Assembly (NCBI RefSeq): GCF_039595395.1
Contig: NZ_JBCNLP010000001.1
Coordinates: 2,480,001-2,544,000, forward strand
Reading direction: 5' to 3'
DNA: 64,000 nucleotides
DNA from: Novosphingobium sp.
GTDB taxonomy: Bacteria > Pseudomonadota > Alphaproteobacteria > Sphingomonadales > Sphingomonadaceae
The notes under the pieces were generated by a model. It was not told the DNA's origin. It worked only from the letters and a program-made list of their open reading frames with translations, and did no database searches. Below are positions 53,186 to 61,142 of the stretch, piece after piece (within the stretch, counting starts at the first letter, position 1; each line of letters opens with the position of its first letter). The position numbers and the translations under genes were made by a program.

Positions 53186-53614
53186 ATGGCATATCAAGGG
53201 CAATGCGCATGCGGGGCGGTAACGGCAACCATCCCCGCGGAGCCTGTTACCGTGCGCCAGTGCTGGTGCCGCGATTGCCAGCGGATTTCAGGCGGCGGCC
53301 CGACGCATAATGCCATTTTCCCGGTCGAGGCCGTGGTGCTGAAAGGCGAGTTGGGCAGCCATGGCCATACCGCAGCCAGCGGCAACACGCTCACCAAGCA
53401 TTACTGCCTGAGCTGCGGTACGCCGGTCTATGCCACCAGCTCGGCGCGCATGCATTTGCAGACCTTCCGTCTGGGTTTTCTGGCAGATGGCCATGGTTTG
53501 AGGCCCTCGGCGGCGATCTGGACCGACAGCGCGCCGGATTGGGCCTATATCGATCCCACTCTGGAGCAATGGGCCGCTCAACCTCCGGCACCGGCTATGC
53601 CGCCGCAAGACTAA
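53186..53614 (+). CDS. GFA family (glutathione-dependent formaldehyde-activating-like) zinc protein
   Basis: This 142-residue protein has the GFA zinc fold: GQCACGAVTATI, then CWCRDCQRISGG and YCLSCGTPVYATSS, giving three Cys pairs that hold zinc. The family includes formaldehyde-binding and other thiol-related proteins; the substrate here is unknown. It is followed by the remnant of a DUF817-like gene. Confidence 0.83.
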   Translation: MAYQGQCACGAVTATIPAEPVTVRQCWCRDCQRISGGGPTHNAIFPVEAVVLKGELGSHGHTAASGNTLTKHYCLSCGTPVYATSSARMHLQTFRLGFLADGHGLRPSAAIWTDSAPDWAYIDPTLEQWAAQPPAPAMPPQD

Positions 53615-53623
53615 ACGCCCCTA

Positions 53624-53912
53624 TACAGATCGCGCAGATCCGGCTGGCGGTGGAGCCTATACCCCACCGCCGGATTGGCGAATTTCTGCTCTTCGGCTTT
53701 ATGTATGCGGCGGTTGGCAGCGATATGGCACGGGTGTGGCGGATCTTCGATTTCCGCTTCACCACATCCCCCTCATGCAAGGCGAGCCGCTGGCAGGCGG
53801 TGGCGATCCACGCCAATTTCTCACCCATCACTGGCTGCCCGATCCGCGGCTGCTGCCGATGTATATCTCCTCCGTGCTGGTGGAAGGATTCCACCAGCGA
53901 GAGGATCAATAG
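53624..53912 (+). pseudogene. Remnant of a DUF817 membrane protein gene
   Basis: One frame carries GEFLLFGFMYAAVGSDMARV and WRIFDFRFT, then SRWQAVAIHANF; the next frame continues LTHHWLPDPRLLPMYISSVL to a stop at 53912. This is how I recall the centre of DUF817 (YoaT-like) proteins. One T appears lost at the frame change (NFFTHHW expected). The N-terminal and C-terminal thirds of a protein of about 270 residues are absent, so this is a true fragment and not just a sequencing slip. Its 3' end overlaps the stop of the convergent DUF1343 gene. Confidence 0.55.
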
Positions 53913-55114
53913 AGCAGCAGATCGGCGATCTCTTCACGCCATGCCGTTTCGTCGTGGGCCGCCAAGGCGTCCAGATCGGCAGGCGTGCTATGCGGATTGT
54001 CCACCCATTCGCGCAGAGCCGGGCCGCCATTGATCACATCGATGGCGAGGCGGGTGAACTCATACTCATAGGGGAAGTCGCGCCAGATCGGGTAATCCGG
54101 GTAAAGTCGGCGGATTGCCTTGAAAGCCAGCGCCTGCAGGCGCCAGGGGCGGAAAGCGCGATGGTCGTAGAAGCTTCCCTCGGCATGCACCATCAGCGCA
54201 CTGCACAGCTCCCCCGCATGCTTGTGGAAGGTGGGCGTAAACCAGCACTCGCGGATCGCGCAGCCCGCCAGCCACTCCGGCGCGAAGGCCTGCATCTCGA
54301 CCAGCACGGCCTTGGCATCGACATCCGGCGCGCCGAACAGCACTTCCAGAGGCCGCGTCGTGCCGCGTGCTTCCGACAGCGTCGCGCCCTCGATCATCAC
54401 CGTGCCGGCATAGGCGCGGCCCATATTGACGCTGGCGGCATTCGGGCTGGGGTTGATCCAGATCCGGCTCTCGGGCCAGCCAAAGCCGGGGCCTTCGGGC
54501 TGCCAGCCCTGCATCCCGATCACGCGGTAATCGACATCCAGCTTATAGTGGCGGATAAACCAGTGGCCCATCTCGCCCAGCGTCAGCCCGTGGCGCATCG
54601 GCATCGGCCCGGCGCCGACAAAGCTCTCCTGCCCCGGTATCAGCGTGGTACCCTCCACCGGACGTCCGGCGGGGTTGGGGCGATCGAGCACCCACACGCT
54701 CTTGCCGGTCTGCGATGCGGCCTCCAGCAGATAGAGCAGCGTGGTCACAAAGGTGTAGATGCGGCAGCCCAGATCCTGAAGATCGAACAGGAACACATCG
54801 GCTGTGTCCATCATTGCCGGGGTCGGACGACGCACCTCGCCATAGAGGCTGAACACCGGGATACCGAGCGCGGGATCGACCTCATCCAGCGTCTCGACCA
54901 TATTGTCCTGCTTGTCGCCCTTCAGCCCGTGCTGCGGGCCGAAGGCGGAGGTCAGCGTGATGTCCTCGCAAGCCGCCAGCGCATCGAGCGAATGGCGCAA
55001 ATCCGCCGTCACCGAGGCGGGATGGGCCACCAGAGACACACGCTTGCCCTTCAGGGGCGCGCGCAGGGCAGGGTCGGCCAGCAGCCGGTCGATACCGAAG
55101 AGAACATCCGTCAT
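53906..55114 (-). CDS. DUF1343 / exo-beta-N-acetylmuramidase NamZ-like protein
   Basis: This 402-residue protein matches the DUF1343 family, now linked to exo-beta-N-acetylmuramidase NamZ of cell-wall recycling. It contains LVAHPASVTADLRHSLD, AFGPQHGLKGDKQDNM, IPVFSLYGEVRRPT, LFDLQDLGCRIYTFVTTLLY and VLDRPNPAGRPVEG. No signal peptide is seen, so it may act in the cytoplasm. The ATG at 55114 overlaps the stop of the DOMON-like gene by 4 bp, and the two are surely coupled. Confidence 0.87.
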   Translation of the reverse strand: MTDVLFGIDRLLADPALRAPLKGKRVSLVAHPASVTADLRHSLDALAACEDITLTSAFGPQHGLKGDKQDNMVETLDEVDPALGIPVFSLYGEVRRPTPAMMDTADVFLFDLQDLGCRIYTFVTTLLYLLEAASQTGKSVWVLDRPNPAGRPVEGTTLIPGQESFVGAGPMPMRHGLTLGEMGHWFIRHYKLDVDYRVIGMQGWQPEGPGFGWPESRIWINPSPNAASVNMGRAYAGTVMIEGATLSEARGTTRPLEVLFGAPDVDAKAVLVEMQAFAPEWLAGCAIRECWFTPTFHKHAGELCSALMVHAEGSFYDHRAFRPWRLQALAFKAIRRLYPDYPIWRDFPYEYEFTRLAIDVINGGPALREWVDNPHSTPADLDALAAHDETAWREEIADLLLY

Positions 55115-55638
55115 GGATGCTGCGCTGCCCCAAGCGGCAGAATGAAGCAAGAGGGTGCATGGAAATCAGGCTGACCCGAGGCATGCGCCAGCGCCCAATA
55201 GCTTTTATGGCCGCCCTCTTCCTCGATCACGGCGGTCAGGCTGGCGTGCGAGGCCCCCGGCAAAAGATTGCCGGGCAAAGTGACGGTCAGCGCGAAATCC
55301 TCCGCCACCGTCACCGCCATCTGCGGCACGGCCAGAGGCAGGTTACGCATCCCGCTGCGATAACCGTCGAAACCATAGGCAGCCCAATGACCCGAGGGCG
55401 AAAAATTGAACTCGCGGTAACCATGGGCGTCATCCAGAAACAGCTCGAAACAGCTGGTCTTCCAGAGGCCATCGGTCGGCGCGGGCCGATCCACGCGCGC
55501 CGGGATCACCAGACGCGCCGCGCCCTCCACGTGCCAGCGCAGGATCAAGGCCCCTTCGCCCTCTTCCCACGTCACATGCACCGCCCTCACCGCCAGAGCA
55601 GGCGTATCGGGATGGCAGATCAGGCTATACGTTCCCAA
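55111..55638 (-). CDS. DOMON-like domain protein
   Basis: This 175-residue protein looks like the DOMON-like family common in sphingomonads next to DUF1343. Visible segments are LILRWHVEGAARLVIPA, DGLWKTSCFELFL, YREFNFSPSGHWAAYGFDGYR and LTAVIEEEGGHKSYWALAH, which form a carbohydrate-binding-like sandwich. The start is a TTG with GGAG 8 bases upstream; no ATG is in frame nearby. The function is unknown, but coupling to NamZ hints at cell-wall sugar handling. Confidence 0.8.
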   Translation of the reverse strand: MGTYSLICHPDTPALAVRAVHVTWEEGEGALILRWHVEGAARLVIPARVDRPAPTDGLWKTSCFELFLDDAHGYREFNFSPSGHWAAYGFDGYRSGMRNLPLAVPQMAVTVAEDFALTVTLPGNLLPGASHASLTAVIEEEGGHKSYWALAHASGQPDFHAPSCFILPLGAAQHP

Positions 55639-55684
55639 GCGCGTTTCTCCATGCTAGGCGACGCCCCTTACTCAAGAGGGTATC

Positions 55685-56914
55685 ATGACCGAATACAAGT
55701 CCGACCTGCTGCGCCTGCTCTCCGAGCGGGGTTATGTCCACCAGATGACCGACGCGCACGCGCTCGACGCGCTGGCCGAGAAGCAGATCGTGACGGGCTA
55801 TATCGGCTTCGATCCCACGGCGGCATCGCTGCATGTGGGGTCGCTGGTGCAGATCATGCTGCTGCGCCGCATGCAGCAGGCCGGCCACAAGCCCATCGTG
55901 CTGATGGGTGGCGGCACCGGCAAGATCGGCGACCCCAGCTTCAAGGATGAAGCGCGCAAGCTGATGACCGACGAGATCATCGCCAGCAATGTCGCCTCGA
56001 TCCGCCGCATCTTCGAGCGTTTCCTGACCTTTGGTGACGGCCCGACCGACGCCATCATGGTCGACAATTCGGAATGGCTCGACAAGCTGGGCTACATCTC
56101 CTTCCTGCGCGAGGTGGGCCAGCATTTCAGCGTCAACCGCATGCTCAGCTTCGACTCGGTGAAGCTGCGCCTGGACCGTGAGCAGTCGCTCAGCTTCCTC
56201 GAATTCAACTATATGATCCTGCAGGGCTATGACTTCCGCGAGCTGGCCAAGCGTTTCGACTGCCGCCTGCAGATGGGCGGTTCGGACCAGTGGGGCAACA
56301 TCGTCAACGGCATCGAACTGGCCCGCCGCATGGACGGCAAGGAAGTCTTCGGCGTCACCACCCCGCTGCTGACCACCGCCGACGGCCAGAAGATGGGCAA
56401 GAGCCTCAATGGCGCGGTGTGGCTGAACGAGGACGCCCTGCCCGCCTATGATTTCTGGCAGTACTGGCGCAATGTCGACGATCGGGATGTGGGCCGCTTC
56501 CTGCGCCTCTTCACCGATCTGCCACTTGATGAAATCGCCCGTCTGGAAGCCCTGCCCGGCAACCAGATCAACGATGCCAAGGTGGTGCTGGCCAATGAGG
56601 TCACCGCCATGGCCCGTGGCCGCGAAGCCGCGCAAGCCGCGCAGGCCACTGCCGCAGCCACCTTTGCCGGTGGCGGCCTTGGCGCCGATCTGCCGACCTT
56701 CGCCGTGCCTCCCGGGGGCATCACCATCACCGACGCGCTGGTCGGCATCGGTTTTGCCGCGAGCCGTGGTGAAGCCAAGCGACTCATTGCCGGTGGCGGC
56801 GCGCGACTCGATGGTGAATCGGTTTCAGACGATACACAGCTTGTTAACCTGTCTTCTGGGGAAGTGCGGATTTCCGCGGGTAAAAAGAAGCACGGGATTC
56901 TGAAACCGGCGTAA
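55685..56914 (+). CDS. tyrS: Tyrosyl-tRNA synthetase
   Basis: This 409-residue class I synthetase charges tRNA-Tyr. The HIGH-type motif is seen in FDPTAASLHVGSL, the tyrosine-binding region in LGGSDQWGN-like QMGGSDQWGNIVNG, and the KMSKS-type loop in GQKMGKSLNGAVW. A C-terminal S4 RNA-binding domain follows (DALVGIGFAASRGEAKRLIAGG). Length is normal. It starts 47 bp from the divergent DOMON-like gene. Confidence 0.95.
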   Translation: MTEYKSDLLRLLSERGYVHQMTDAHALDALAEKQIVTGYIGFDPTAASLHVGSLVQIMLLRRMQQAGHKPIVLMGGGTGKIGDPSFKDEARKLMTDEIIASNVASIRRIFERFLTFGDGPTDAIMVDNSEWLDKLGYISFLREVGQHFSVNRMLSFDSVKLRLDREQSLSFLEFNYMILQGYDFRELAKRFDCRLQMGGSDQWGNIVNGIELARRMDGKEVFGVTTPLLTTADGQKMGKSLNGAVWLNEDALPAYDFWQYWRNVDDRDVGRFLRLFTDLPLDEIARLEALPGNQINDAKVVLANEVTAMARGREAAQAAQATAAATFAGGGLGADLPTFAVPPGGITITDALVGIGFAASRGEAKRLIAGGGARLDGESVSDDTQLVNLSSGEVRISAGKKKHGILKPA

Positions 56915-56960
56915 ACGTGCCGCTTATGCGGCAAACCGGTGCCGGTTTTACCAAATCTTG

Positions 56961-56995
56961 GGGCTTGTGGGGGATAATGCCCCCACATCTCTCCA
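56961..56995 (+). repeat. Solo right-hairpin-like element
   Basis: GGGGCTTGTGGGGG-loop-CCCCCACATCTCTCC has an 8-bp stem at 56966-56987 and resembles the right end of the composite repeats (GGGGGTGCAGGGGG-loop-CCCCCTGC). Two more hairpins (GCCGC-TTAT-GCGGC; AAACCGG-TG-CCGGTTT) lie just upstream after tyrS, so the cluster may serve as its terminator. Confidence 0.4.
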
Positions 56996-57014
56996 GGATA
57001 AGGAAAAACGGAAT

Positions 57015-57377
57015 ATGGTTGGCGGAGCGCAGCTATCGGTCACAGAATTGCGGCGTTCGGCCCGCCACCCGGTCAGCCATCGGGTGATGGGCGAACATCG
57101 CAGCCTTGGGGATCTGTCGCTGCAAATTTCCAACATCTCGGCGCATGGCTTTATGGCGTCGGGCGAAGTCCCGCTTTCGCGCGGTGAACGTGTGATCATC
57201 CGCCTGCCCAAGGTCGGCCGCATCGAGGCCCATCTGATCTGGGCCACAGAGGATCGCGCAGGCTTCCAGTTCGAGCGGATCATCCGCCTCGACGATTTCA
57301 CCGCGATGATCGACGCCATCTCGCCCAGCCCGCGCAGCCGTCGCGGCACACCTTTGCCGCCTCCGCCGCTGCGCTGA
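57015..57377 (+). CDS. PilZ domain protein
   Basis: This 120-residue protein carries a PilZ fold that normally binds cyclic di-GMP. It has RRSARHPVSHRVMGEHRSLGD at the start, then ISAHGFMASGEVPLSRGERVIIRLPKVGRIEAHLIW and AGFQFERII. The conserved first-arginine region reads RRSARH, while the classic D/NxSxxG is altered to NISAHG, so binding is plausible but unproven. AGGA/CGGA precedes the ATG. Confidence 0.78.
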   Translation: MVGGAQLSVTELRRSARHPVSHRVMGEHRSLGDLSLQISNISAHGFMASGEVPLSRGERVIIRLPKVGRIEAHLIWATEDRAGFQFERIIRLDDFTAMIDAISPSPRSRRGTPLPPPPLR

Positions 57378-57470
57378 ACTTAAAGACCATACCCTCAAGG
57401 CAGGACCAAAGCCCAAGGTGCCGGATGAGGCCCTTGGCAAAGCGGCTTTGGCCTGCCATGCGGTTGGCTT

Positions 57471-58730
57471 GTGACTGATCAGCCCCGCTCGCCCGCCCAT
57501 ATCCCTGATTATCGCCGCTTCTGGCTGACGCGCTTCTGCAGTTGGCTGGCCGGTGGCGGCATGGCGGTGATCATCGGCTATCAGCTCTATGATGTGGCCC
57601 GGCAGGACTATCACATGTCCATCGCCAAGGCCTCGTTCCAGCTTGGCATCATGGGCTTTTGCCAGTTCGTGCCGATGTTCCTGCTCTCGCCGGTGGCGGG
57701 CGTGATCGCCGACCGGTTTGACAAGCGCAATGTCGGGCTGATGGCGATCGCGGTCGATCTGGTGGTGGCCGGTTCGCTCTGGGCCGCAACCGGCCTCCAT
57801 GCCCTCAGCCTGCCGCTGCTGTTCGGATTGGGCGCGCTGCATGGGCTGGCCCGCGTGTTTATCGGGCCTTCGGTGGGATCGATGGCGCCTTTGCTGGTGC
57901 CGCCTGCCTTGCTGCCGCGCGCCGTTGCGATGAACTCCATGGCGATGCAACTGGCGACCATCATCGGCCCGGCTGGCGCGGGCCTGCTCTTCGCCGTGCA
58001 TCCCACAGCACCCTATATAGGCGCTGTCATCCTGCTGGCGATCGGCTTTCTCAGCATGGCGGGCCTGCGCCGCCTGCCGCCGCATCCCGGCAACCGCGAC
58101 CAGCATCCCGTCCGCCAGATCGCCGAGGGCTTCACCTTCGTGTGGAACAACCGCTTTCTGCTGGGCTGCATCACGCTGGACCTTTTCGCCGTGCTGTTCG
58201 GCGGAGCAACCGCGCTGCTGCCGGTCTTTGCGCGCGATATCCTTCATGCCGGCCCCGAGGGGCTGGGCCAGATGCGCGCGGCAACCGCCGTGGGGGCCTC
58301 GCTGATGGGCATCGTGCTGACGGCGCGCCCGATCTCGCAGAATGTGGGCGTGAAGATGCTGGTGGCGGTCGGCGTGTTCGGGGCGATCACTGTCGCCTTC
58401 GGGCTTTCGACCAATTACTGGCTTTCGCTCGGTCTGCTCTCGATGCTGGGCGCGGCGGACATGATCTCGGTCTTTGTGCGCAGCACGCTGGTGCAGCTTC
58501 ACACACCCGATGAAATGCGCGGACGGCTGAGCGCCATTTCCGGCCTCGCCATTTCCGCATCGAATGAACTTGGCGAGATGGAATCGGGCCTCGCCGCCGC
58601 GCTGTTGGGGGCAACGGGCGCGGTGGTGATGGGGGGCATCGGCGCCATGGCAATCACCGTGCTCTGGGCGGTGTTTTTCCCGCAAATCCGCCGCGCGCGG
58701 ACCTTTTCCCCCCACCTTGAACAAGGTTGA
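57471..58730 (+). CDS. MFS transporter, EntS-like drug/siderophore exporter type
   Basis: This 419-residue inner-membrane carrier has about 12 helices and belongs to the MFS_3/EntS-like class. Marks are RFWLTRFCSWLAGGGMAVIIGYQLYD in helix 1, the loop VAGVIADRFDKRNVGLMA and LGGLARVFIGP-like ALHGLARVFIGPSVGSM. A GTG starts it, with no clear ribosome binding site. The substrate is unknown. The following dienelactone hydrolase-like gene begins 5 bp after its stop, so the two are probably coupled. Confidence 0.82.
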   Translation: MTDQPRSPAHIPDYRRFWLTRFCSWLAGGGMAVIIGYQLYDVARQDYHMSIAKASFQLGIMGFCQFVPMFLLSPVAGVIADRFDKRNVGLMAIAVDLVVAGSLWAATGLHALSLPLLFGLGALHGLARVFIGPSVGSMAPLLVPPALLPRAVAMNSMAMQLATIIGPAGAGLLFAVHPTAPYIGAVILLAIGFLSMAGLRRLPPHPGNRDQHPVRQIAEGFTFVWNNRFLLGCITLDLFAVLFGGATALLPVFARDILHAGPEGLGQMRAATAVGASLMGIVLTARPISQNVGVKMLVAVGVFGAITVAFGLSTNYWLSLGLLSMLGAADMISVFVRSTLVQLHTPDEMRGRLSAISGLAISASNELGEMESGLAAALLGATGAVVMGGIGAMAITVLWAVFFPQIRRARTFSPHLEQG

Positions 58731-58735
58731 CCTCC

Positions 58736-59452
58736 ATGAGCATCTCCCTCATCCCCCACACCTATCACGATGGCGACACCGTCTTGACCGGCCACCTTGG
58801 CAAGCCCGAGGGCACGCCGCGCGGCCTGATCATCATCTACCCCAACATCGCCAACATGAATGCCGCTGTCGCCGCGCGCGCCAGCCAGCTTGCCGGTGAC
58901 GGCTATCTGGTGCTGGTCGCCGATTTCTATGGCGAGCCGGTCAAGGACTTCGCCTCCTCGCATCCGATGGGCAACGCGCTGCGCGCCGATGTCGATGTCT
59001 ATCGCGCCCGCATCCGTGCCGCTCTGGCCGCCGGTCGCGCTCTGGAGGGTGCCGAGGGGCTGACTGCTGCCGTCATCGGCTATTGCATGGGCGGACAGGC
59101 CGCGCTGGAACTGGCACGCGAGGGCGGCGAGATCGCTGCTGCCGTCAGTTATCACGGCCTGCTCACCACCAACCGCAAGGCTGAGGCCGGCGCCATCAAG
59201 GCCAAGATCCTGGTCTGCCACGGCGACGCCGATCCGCTGGCCACCCGCGAGCAGGTCTCCGCCTTCTGGGAAGAAATGGATCAGGCCGGCGCCGACTGGC
59301 ACTTCCACGCTTACGGCAAGGTCAAGCACGGCTTCACCGACCCCGAAAGCGACAATCGCGGCAATCCGGCGGTGCTGGGCTACGATGCGGCGGCGGACCG
59401 CGCCAGTTGGGCGGCCACCACCGATCTGTTCGACTCGATCTTTACGAAATGA
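58736..59452 (+). CDS. Dienelactone hydrolase family protein
   Basis: This 238-residue alpha/beta hydrolase has the Cys-Asp-His triad of the DLH family: nucleophile in GYCMGGQAA, Asp in CHGDADPLA and His in KVKHGFTDP. It would hydrolyse a lactone or ester in the cytoplasm; no aromatic cleavage genes are adjacent, so the substrate is open. ATG 58736 follows AAGG about 9 bases upstream and is preferred over a TTG at 58727. Confidence 0.87.
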   Translation: MSISLIPHTYHDGDTVLTGHLGKPEGTPRGLIIIYPNIANMNAAVAARASQLAGDGYLVLVADFYGEPVKDFASSHPMGNALRADVDVYRARIRAALAAGRALEGAEGLTAAVIGYCMGGQAALELAREGGEIAAAVSYHGLLTTNRKAEAGAIKAKILVCHGDADPLATREQVSAFWEEMDQAGADWHFHAYGKVKHGFTDPESDNRGNPAVLGYDAAADRASWAATTDLFDSIFTK

Positions 59453-59453
59453 C

Positions 59454-59831
59454 TTACTCGGCGACGGGCACCAGCTCGTCGCCCTCCAGCTTGCGGTAGA
59501 AGCAGCTCACGGCACCGGTGTGGCAGGCAGGGCCGGCCGGGGTGACGATCATCACCAGCGCGTCCTGGTCGCAATCGACGCGAATTTCCTGCACCCGCAG
59601 CACATGGCCCGAGGTTTCACCCTTCATCCACTGACGCCCGCGCGAACGGGAGTAGAAATGGGCAAGTCCCGTTTCGCGCGTCTGGTCGAGCGCCTCCTGA
59701 TTCATGAAGGCCACCATCAGGATCTCGCGGCTGAGCGAATCGACCGCGATCGCGGTGAGCAGGCCCTTGTCATCAAAACGGGGCAGGAAAGCGCGGCCCT
59801 TCTCGCGCAATTCGGCATCGGCGCCGGTCAT
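59454..59831 (-). CDS. hisI: Phosphoribosyl-AMP cyclohydrolase
   Basis: This 125-residue enzyme carries out the third step of histidine biosynthesis. It shows AFMNQEALDQTRETGLAHFYSRSRGRQWMKGETSGH, then VDCDQDALVMIV and CHTGAVSCFYR, which hold the zinc and magnesium ligands. It is the stand-alone HisI without the HisE pyrophosphatase domain. Its stop is 1 bp from the convergent hydrolase stop. It is separate from other his genes in this window. Confidence 0.94.
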   Translation of the reverse strand: MTGADAELREKGRAFLPRFDDKGLLTAIAVDSLSREILMVAFMNQEALDQTRETGLAHFYSRSRGRQWMKGETSGHVLRVQEIRVDCDQDALVMIVTPAGPACHTGAVSCFYRKLEGDELVPVAE

Positions 59832-60248
59832 GATTGTTCTTCCTTGTCTCTTCGGCAGCGCATGCCGAGCTTTGTTGCACGATAACCACAGATGCGGGCC
59901 AAAATCCACACGAAGAGGACGCGCCTCTTTATCTTTGCCCGATTTGAGCCGATCACGTCTCCACGGCCTTGAGGGAGGCCGCACACCGACAGGTGCCTCA
60001 ACTGGCAGGAACCACCCACCAAGGGAACGGTCCCCGGATGAAGCCAAGCGCCACGGTTCAGGGAAAATGATCGCAAAGCGATCGCATGACCAAGCGTCGT
60101 GAGGCGGCGTCTGATCGAGACTGCAAGGCAGCCGATCAGATCCGCTGCCAAACGATGAATGACACAACAGGCGTAACGGATGGAACAGGGGCCATCCGTT
60201 AGCTGCGAAAGCGCCGCAGGGACGCTGGATCGCCGCCTCCATGTTTCG
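59832..60248. other. Gene-free region with strong RNA secondary structure
   Basis: No convincing protein gene is seen in these 417 bp. The left part (59832-60060) contains several short inverted repeats such as AAGAGG/CCTCTT at 59913-59929, CACC-GACA-GGTG and TTGAGG/CCTCAA. The right part forms most of the small-RNA candidate described separately. No tRNA was recognised. The hisI promoter must lie at the left edge. Confidence 0.5.
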
Positions 60249-60290
60249 TCACGTGAGCGCCCGAGGACCAACCTCGGGCGCTTTCGTTTT
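60069..60290 (+). ncRNA. Candidate structured small RNA with its own terminator
   Basis: Five hairpins follow one another on the plus strand. They are GATCGC-AAA-GCGATC (60069-60083), a long two-part stem (60103-60149: GGCGGCG/CGCTGCC, CTGATCG/CGATCAG and CTGC/GCAG), TAACGGATGG/CCATCCGTTA (60174-60201), CTGCG/CGCAG (60203-60219), and an 11-bp terminator stem ending in TTCGTTTT. The wobble pair in the long stem keeps pairing, which is what selection on structure would give. The 5' end is uncertain and may lie further left. It does not match 6S, tmRNA, RNase P or SRP RNA as I know them. Confidence 0.45.
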
Positions 60291-61046
60291 ATCCTCGCCA
60301 GTCGCTTGAGTTTCTTCGGCGGGGCGATGCGAAGGCATCGCCATCACCCGCGCAAAGCAGGCGATCTCCACCGAACGCGCGCTTGCCGCCAACAGGGCCT
60401 CGATGCAGGCATCGCTGGTTGCCCCGCTGGTCAGCACATCGTCCACCAGCAGCACCGAAAGCCCGCGAAGATCGCGCCCCGGATGAGAGCGGATCGCTCC
60501 TTGAAGCGCCTGCGCCCGCTCGGCCCGACTCAGCCCTCCGAGCGAAGGCGTGCGCCGGTGCCTGACCAGCGCATCGACCATAAGCCTGCCCCCGGTCAGA
60601 AGGGCCAGTTCGCGCGCCAACAAGGCCGATTGGTTGTACCCACGCCGCCACAGCCGCCAGCGATGCAGGGGCACCGGCACGATCACCTCATTGCCGGAAC
60701 GCGGCCGAGGCAGCCGCGTGGAGATCATCCGCGCCATCATCGCAGCCAATGCAATCTGCCGCCCATGTTTGAAGCGCAACACCAATTGCCGCGAGCCTGC
60801 ATCATAACAGGTCGCCGCCGTAATCCCGCCATGGCGCGGCGGCTCGGCCTCGCAGGTGGCACAACGCATTTGTCCGGGTTGAAACAAAGGCATGGCGCAA
60901 AGATCGCAAGCCGGTTGGCCGGGAAAGCTCAACTTCCCCCAACAGGCGCCGCACAGCCCGTCATGCCCGGCCAGCACCGCGCCGCATAACGGACAACGCA
61001 GCGGAAAGACCGCGTCGATCATCGGCGCCAACGCCTGTGTCAGCAT
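60249..61046 (-). CDS. ComF family phosphoribosyltransferase-like protein
   Basis: This 265-residue protein has two zinc-ribbon-like Cys clusters at the N-terminus (RCPLCGAV...CGACW; CDLCAMP...CATC) and a phosphoribosyltransferase domain with RRGYNQSALLARELA and the PRPP loop VLLVDDVLTSGAT. ComF aids DNA uptake in competent bacteria, but in proteobacteria its role is often unclear. GGGGAGG precedes ATG 61046. The C-terminal tail (EETQATGEDKTKAPEVG) overlaps a plus-strand terminator. It is divergent from the methyltransferase gene. Confidence 0.9.
   Translation of the reverse strand: MLTQALAPMIDAVFPLRCPLCGAVLAGHDGLCGACWGKLSFPGQPACDLCAMPLFQPGQMRCATCEAEPPRHGGITAATCYDAGSRQLVLRFKHGRQIALAAMMARMISTRLPRPRSGNEVIVPVPLHRWRLWRRGYNQSALLARELALLTGGRLMVDALVRHRRTPSLGGLSRAERAQALQGAIRSHPGRDLRGLSVLLVDDVLTSGATSDACIEALLAASARSVEIACFARVMAMPSHRPAEETQATGEDKTKAPEVGPRALT
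60256..60290 (+). terminator. Intrinsic terminator overlapping the comF 3' end
   Basis: AGCGCCCGAGG, a 5-base loop and CCTCGGGCGCT (60256-60282) followed by TTCGTTTT. It faces the plus strand, where no protein gene precedes it, and it encodes the last residues of comF on the other strand. Confidence 0.75.
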
Positions 61047-61142
61047 AAGACCTCCCCACGATGGCCTGCGATCGCATGCTAACCGACACACCACGCCGCG
61101 CAAGCCTTGCGCTGAGGCCCGCCACGCGGCAGGGAGGCGCCC

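Noticed and set aside
57033..58724. A 563-codon minus-strand frame opposite the PilZ and MFS genes
   Set aside because: It is His/Arg/Gln-rich shadow sequence with no family resemblance, while both plus-strand genes have clear domains.
59832..60290. 6S RNA, tmRNA or RNase P RNA in the hisI-comF gap
   Set aside because: The multi-stem layout is unlike the single long rod of 6S, there is no tag frame or CCA end for tmRNA, and no GAGGAAAGTCC core for RNase P.
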